Shown here one piece after another: positions 59,066-64,000 of a stretch of DNA of 64,000 bases (its first letter is position 1; every line of letters starts with the position of its first letter). The notes beneath the pieces were generated by a model. That model made no database searches. It had not been told where the DNA came from and saw only the letters and a program-made list of their open reading frames with translations. Location: the NCBI GenBank assembly GCA_947685225.1, contig CANTUV010000009.1:8122001-8186000 (forward strand), read 5' to 3'. The translations under genes and the position numbers were made by a program. The DNA comes from Garcia nutans (lineage: Eukaryota; Streptophyta; Magnoliopsida; Malpighiales; Euphorbiaceae).

Positions 59066-59790
59066 GGGTTTTGGAGATGAGGCTTAGGGTTTTTTTAGAA
59101 AAAATAAATTTAAGGTTTTAACATGTGGATTAGAGTTTCAATATGCTAATTAGAATTTTATGTATGAGATTAATAATTAAAATAGGTCCTGGATATTTTT
59201 GAATTTATTTCAATCCTGACCTATAGCCTGCTATAAGAAAATTTGCAAAATAGCATACGTAATTTGATAATACAGTAAATGAGGAACTAAGGGTTTAAAT
59301 AACTTATGATTAGGTAACACAATATTAAAGCTTAACAATATAATGGATGAAATTAAGGAACTTAATTGATAAATTCAATTGAATTAAAAAGATTGCACCT
59401 GTGTTGGTTGGCTCCACCAAGTTGAACATATTGAACCAAACTTCGGGCCCGCCTAGATCAATTGCAGTATTGGTTGAGTGAAACAATTGCCGAGGCAATT
59501 GTTGGATGTTAGTTTTTTACTTAATTGTTGCTAATGCCTGATTTTAATTGATGCTCTTCTCTGTGTTAATTACTTCCCCTCTTCTTGTGATTTTAATCAT
59601 GCATTTACCCATTCAATTAAAACTCTAATCTCTACTTTTCTAAAGGCCTTTAGAAGTTGAATCTAATTAGGAACCTTAATCTATCCGAAAACTGCAATTA
59701 AAACCAATTTAAAAGACCCATTGCGAAGTAGGAATGCCTAAGTTGGGTTCCATGGTGAATTGGGAGTCTAATTTGCCATGCAAATTAGTT

Positions 59791-59930
59791 CATGGCAAAT
59801 TTGGCATGCCAAGTTCTTCATGACCATGACTCATGACAAATTTGGCATGCCAAATTCGTCATGACCATGGCTTATGGCTAACTTGACTAGCCAAATCCCT
59901 TATAACCTTGGCTAATGGGATATTTGGCTC
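59791..59930. repeat. 41-bp tandem repeat with internal palindromes
   Basis: Units at 59791, 59832, 59873 and a partial one. Unit 2 contains the perfect 18-bp palindrome AATTTGGCATGCCAAATT (59839-59856). Confidence 0.8.
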
Positions 59931-60216
59931 ATATTGAGCTTAGCTAACCCAATCCAACCATATTGGTCTATATTTCAATTGGTTCAACCTTAACTAGACC
60001 TAATTCAATCAAATTTAATTTAATTTGGGCCTTTAAAAATAAATCAGAGTAGGTTAGTGTTTTAAAAAGTGAACCAACTTAATTTAGGCCTTTTAAAATT
60101 GGACCGATCTATTTCAAAGCTATAAACTATGTTTAAGCTTTTAAAGTCAAACCAAATTTAGCTTGGCCTTCTTTAATTGAGACCAGACTAGCTAGGACCA
60201 AAATTAAGGGTCTACA

Positions 60217-60373
60217 CTAGCCTTCACAACAGCTTTAAAGGTTCCCTCAACATGCCTCTTGGTATTATCATATGCCATAATCATCACTTTGGTTGGGCTT
60301 AGATATCTTATTAATATAGCAAGCTTTGGCAAGATTATAAGTAGGCATAAATTTATGGCGGATCCATCATCAA
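60217..60373 (-). pseudogene. Protease scrap of Tat element D
   Basis: On the - strand it reads DDGSAINLCL, LPKLAILIRYLSPTKV, AYDNTKRHVEGTFKAVVKAS, parallel to residues 219-270 of the element B protease. It is cut on the right exactly at the active-site DDGS codons by the Athila LTR, and on the left by LTR X4. Only about 52 codons remain. Confidence 0.88.
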
Positions 60374-61800
60374 TGATAAGTGTATAATTGGTGATATTTT
60401 TGTCTCTATTTCTTAATATATTTATTGTCAAATTGAGTTTAATTTGTTTGTTCAAGTGTTTATTAGGGTGGATTCTAGGTACTTTTGACACGTTGGGACC
60501 TTAAAGTTATTTAGGAAAGAATCACAGATGAAAGACAAGGGAAGAAGCTATTTTGGGCATATTCTTTAAGAGACATGCCCAGTGACATGGGCTTGTCCGT
60601 GGACGTGTCATTCAACTACTTTACAGAAGCTTCAACACACCTAAAGACATGGGCGTGTCACTGAACGTGCCATTACTCTTGACTTACAAAAGCTGTGACA
60701 CGCACAATGACACGGGCGTGTCCATGACCATGTCCCTAACTCAATATTGCAGTAGCAACAACATGCCCAAGGACATGGGCGTGTCACTGCCCATGTCATA
60801 AAAGTTTGAAACAGCACCGTTGACATGCCCATAGACATGGGCATGTCAACGGTGCTAATATCTGGGCTATAAAATCTGAGCTAAAGAGCGAATTAGGGAT
60901 AGAGTTTATTTTTCAAGGCCGACCTCCTAAGAAAAAGAGAGTTTTTGGCAGCCAAGAGTGAAGGTGAAGACCCAATTCCTGAGAGATTTAATCCAAGATC
61001 CGAGGATTAAAGTGAAGAAACACAAATCATTCATTATGGATTGTTCGAATTTTTTTACTTATTTCCTCTGTTTTGGTTTTCTGGTTATGAACATGAGCTA
61101 AACATTTTATCTATCTAGATATTGATGAACCCTAGCTTTATCATATAGATTGAATAGTTCTTATTAAATTAAATCAATTGATTGAGTTATTTTATCCTTT
61201 TGTTTTTTTTTAATTTCTTATTTTCAATTGATAATAGCATGCTTATTGATTGGTTGTAATTTTCATATTATTGGCTTGAGAAAGCTTGATATGAATAGAA
61301 TGCTCATTAGGATTGAGGGTTGATTGGAGTGCTAGAGATAGACTTACAAGATCCTTTGGTTTAAAGGTCCTTGTTCTTATTACAAGATCTATTTAATTAT
61401 GCTTGAGAAGAGATTCCTAGCATTCTACTTAGTGATTAGGGATTAAATCACCTAAGAGAGGTTTAATCTAATTTAGGGGAATGCCAATTCAACTCTATTA
61501 TTTAATTTAATTGAATTGATATTCATAAATACTTCTTATGGCTAGGAGGATTCAATATTTGGATAGTATTTTCATCACCAACTTTTATTGCACAATATTC
61601 AATTTTTCTTCACTTTAGTTTATTGAGTAATTCGTCTTTTATTTTAATCATCACACAAACTATTGATTCGCTAAATAACAGTTAAAATTTGCATTAATGT
61701 TTGACCTTGTCCCTAGTGGAATGATATCTTACTCACTTTTTTATTACTTGAGCGACCCGTGCACTTGCGGTAACACTGCGATAGCATAGATTCGTCATCA
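60374..61800 (+). repeat. 5' LTR of the Athila-like element
   Basis: 1427 bp from TGATAAGTGTATAATTGG to TTCGTCATCA. It includes a cluster of GACATGGGCGTGTC-like inverted words at 60577-60858. Confidence 0.85.
60577..60858. repeat. Cluster of GACACGGGCGTGTC-like inverted words in the Athila LTR
   Basis: About ten ACATGGGC/GCCCATGT or ACACGGGC/GCGTGTC words, for example GACACGGGCGTGTC at 60709-60722 and ATGCCCATAGACATGGGCAT near 60833. Confidence 0.8.
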
Positions 61801-61805
61801 AGTTT

Positions 61806-61823
61806 TTGCGCCATTGCCGGGGA
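61806..61823 (+). promoter_or_regulatory. Primer-binding site (tRNA-Asp type)
   Basis: TTGCGCCATTGCCGGGGA, 5 nt after the LTR; the family PBS is TGGCGCCGTTGCCGGGGA, complementary to tRNA-Asp, typical of Athila. Two mismatches. Confidence 0.85.
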
Positions 61824-61825
61824 CA

Positions 61826-63488
61826 ATGATTTTTAATATTAGTAATATAATCAAGACTATTGATTTAGTTTTTATTTTATTTGTTTTAACATTAGTTCTT
61901 GCTTGTGATTGTCATTCTAGGTACTTCTTCTCATTTATTTCCCGAGCTAGCTCTTCCCAACTACTTGACTTTGATCAAGAGCTAGAGAGAACATTGAGGA
62001 GAAAGCGAAAAGAAGAAGAGGAAGCAGTTCTGGAAAAAATTGAACCAAACTTTGAAGATCTCAGCTCAGAAGAAGAATTGGAAATGATGGCAGGAAATGA
62101 GCCAAGGACAACGCAGGAATTTGCTAGTCCTACTCTTAATGGGGCCGATTCAAGCATACAGAGACCGATAGTTGCTACAAATAAATTTGAGATAAAGACA
62201 AATGTAATTCAAATGGTGCAATAGACTTGTCAGTTTGATGGGTTCCCAGATGAAGATCCTAATGCACATATTGAGACTTTTCTGAAAATATGTGACACAT
62301 TCAAGATACAGAATGTCTTCGAAGATGCAATTAGATTAAGGATGTTCCCATTCAGGCTTAAAGATTGACTGAAGAAATGGCTGAAATCTTTCCCCCTAAA
62401 TACTTTCACCACATGGGGTCAATTGGCAGAAAAATTCTTAGAGAAATATTTTCCATCGTCCAAGACTTCCAAGTTGAGGAATGATATTTCATCTTTTCTC
62501 CAGCCAGATGGTGAAACTCTTTATGATGCTAGGAATGATTCAAAGATTTATTGAGAAGGTGTCCTCACCATGGGCTTCCGCTGTGGCTACAGATTCAAAC
62601 TTTCTATAATGGATTGAATTATGCAAGTAAGCAGTCCATCAATGCAGCTAGCGGAGGTACCATAAATAATAAAACACCTGAACAAGCAAGGGATTTGATT
62701 GAAGATATGGATCTTACCAATTATCAGTGGCAAACTCCAAGGGAATAAGGAAAATTAAGGATTACTAGTTCACATCAAATTGGATCCCATAGTTGCTTTC
62801 ACAGCACAGTTGGAAGCAATGAATAAAAAGATTGATTCTTTAGCTTCATCTTTAGGGAAATCAATGCAAGTGATGTCTTGTGCATGGTGTGGGGCTGGAC
62901 ATCAAAGTCAAGATTGCCAAAGTGGCAATATGTTTGCTAGACAAGAGCAGGTGGATTATGTTGGAAACATGCCTAGGCAACAACAAAACAATCCCTACAA
63001 CAACACATATAATCTAGGGTGGAGAAATCATCCCGATTTCTCCTGGAATAATCAAAATAATCCAAGGCCTCCTCCTGGATTTCAGCAGCCTCAACATCAA
63101 CAAGTTGTCCCTCCAAGAAAAAACAATTTAGAGGAAATGATGGAGAAGTTTATAGCAGCTTCGGAAACCATATTTCAATCAACAGAAACTACCCTTAGAA
63201 ATCAGCAAGCCTCCATTCACAATTTGGAAAATCAGGTGGGGCAAATTGCCAAGTTACTTACGACCACAAAGGAGTTTACCTAGCAATAATGAGGCAAACC
63301 CAAAGGAGCAAATCAAGGAAATTACTCTAAGGAGTAGAAAGGAAATTAACGGTGGTGTAGTTGAAAAAGAAGCAGAGTCACATGCAAAAGAGGTTGAGAC
63401 ACAGAAAGCAGAAGAAGATAACTCTACTGTTGCTTCGGGAGGGAAGGCTGCAGTGGGAAATGAAAAAGAAAATCAACCTCAAGAACCC
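61826..63488 (+). pseudogene. Athila-like gag, broken by stops and frameshifts
   Basis: The N-terminal segment to 62220 (about 136 codons including acidic RRKRKEEEEAVLEKIEPNF) ends at a TAG at 62221-62223. The gag domain follows: FDGFPDEDPNAHIETFLKIC, LRMFPFRLKD-stop-LKKWLKSF, TWGQLAEKFLEKYFP. A frameshift near 62530 leads to FKDLLRRCPHHGLPLWLQ, TFYNGLNYASKQSINAASGG, LIEDMDLTNYQWQT (to 62746). After another shift comes LEAMNKKIDSLASSLG, a zinc knuckle CAWCGAGHQSQDC (62880-62918), an Asn/Gln/Pro-rich stretch and LENQVGQIAKLL. The conserved EITLRSRKE gag-pol linker appears near 63320. Gag would package element RNA. The start codon is uncertain because the first 30 residues are hydrophobic and may be leader. 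Confidence 0.85.
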
Positions 63489-64000
63489 TGTAACACCCTT
63501 ATACTCTATATACATACAATACATATTTTTAGCATATGTAAAATACGCATATACGGCATAAAAATGTCACAACAGATTATTATATCTTCAATCGAATTGT
63601 CATTAGACAAAATTAGTTCATCTCCTTAATATATATACACCACACACCTATTGCACTCAAGATATCTGATCACTTCATTATCTTAAAAATATACTCTCAT
63701 CACCTTAAATTCAAATGTTAATAACTTTTATCTTCACATAATAATTTTACACATCTTCACTTTGATCCTACTCTTTATACAATTACCACATATTAATTTA
63801 ATATCACCATTATACAACAACAAAATCTTATTTCCTTATTAAAATTCATTCCAATTATACTATAACTAACACTTTTCTCTTATAATTATTTGAAACTTAT
63901 ATAACTTAGCTCCTTTCATATGTATATACATATCAAAACGTTGTATTATGCACATTATCATATAGCTTGCATATTCTTAATACAACTACACACATTGAAT
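63489..64000 (-). repeat. Start of a reverse-oriented Y-like LTR, runs off the window
   Basis: Begins TGTAACACCC, the reverse complement of the GGGTGTTACA end of the Y LTRs, followed by AT-rich sequence poor in G on the + strand (the mirror of the C-poor Y elements). It interrupts the Athila gag-pol linker after AACCC. No gene in it. Confidence 0.7.

Larger units (their letters stand above)
58494..60216 (-). repeat. LTR X4, partial (host LTR of element C)
   Basis: Starts in the middle of an X LTR (CGTGTCCCTTAC, the end of hairpin 2), continues with hairpin 3 (58550-58578) and ends AAGGGTCTACA at 60216. X3/element C was therefore inserted inside X4. It carries two private minisatellites (58952-59065 and 59791-59930). 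No GC-rich island is evident. The small ORF at 58898-59080 is a by-product of the 42-bp repeat. Confidence 0.85.
60374..63488 (+). mobile_element. Athila-like Ty3/gypsy element, 5' part
   Basis: LTR, Asp-type PBS and gag in the + direction, then cut by another insertion at 63489. Pol, env-like region and 3' LTR are not in the window. The word ATCAA at 60369-60373 is the expected TSD copy, but the partner lies outside. Confidence 0.85.

Noticed and set aside
58898..59080. 60-codon repetitive ORF in X4
   Set aside because: It is the translation of a 42-bp tandem repeat (a multiple of three) and has no start context or homologue.
61806..61823. tRNA gene remnant at the GCCGGGGA word
   Set aside because: Only the 18-nt PBS complement is present; there are no other tRNA arms.

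Overview
The window looks like plant (most likely eudicot) heterochromatin built almost entirely of nested Ty3/gypsy LTR retrotransposons. I see no intact host gene, no tRNA or rRNA gene and no CRISPR. The evidence is: long TG...CA repeats, primer-binding sites (PBS) for initiator-Met tRNA and for an Asp-type tRNA, Tat-, Tekay- and Athila-type gag/pol fragments full of stops and frameshifts, and several perfect 5-bp target-site duplications (TSDs).

Layout. (1) 1-1586 is the right end of a long LTR ('family Y-like'). It sits in an old Tat-lineage copy A (1587-7587): two antisense ORFs on the + strand, and integrase, two RNase H domains and part of RT on the - strand. (2) 7588-9202 is an unassigned AT-rich block. 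(3) 9203-33508 is Tat element B on the - strand: antisense ORFs 9203-12278, integrase 12688-13985, RNase H/RT/protease/gag up to about 30436, 5' LTR X1 at 31315-33508. Its archaeal-type RNase H is split by a complete Tekay-like chromovirus at 14406-25653 (LTRs of 2919 bp each, TSD ATCAA, C-terminal chromodomain). (4) 33509-38962 is Tat element C (- strand; gag and part of protease), carrying a solo LTR X2 (35659-37883, TSD AGATG). Its 5' LTR X3 (38963-39443 plus 57091-58493) is split by a family Y element. (5) 39444-57085 is that family Y element: a tandem LTR-internal-LTR-internal-LTR array inside one TSD (TTTAC), with no recognisable coding capacity. (6) 58494-60216 is part of another X LTR (X4), then a protease scrap of Tat element D (60217-60373). 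(7) 60374-63488 is the 5' LTR, Asp-type PBS and gag of an Athila-like element, cut at 63489 by another reverse-oriented Y-like LTR that runs off the window.

Inferred order of events: Tat elements are the oldest layer and inserted into one another. Athila, Tekay and Y elements came later. The Tekay and Y insertions are the youngest (LTRs about 99.4% and 99.7% identical by eye, perfect TSDs), yet neither has a usable pol, so both were probably mobilised in trans.

Most unusual material: the three-LTR Y array with a chimeric middle LTR; a family of short stem-loop modules whose outer stems co-vary while the core stays constant, in the intron and the convergent 3' ends of the Tat elements; a double hairpin shared by different LTR families in which the second stem is replaced by a different but still paired sequence; and three hairpins in tandem in the X LTRs, one of which was hit twice by later insertions. 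Family names (Tat, Tekay, Athila) rest on motif recognition by eye, and identities are hand counts.
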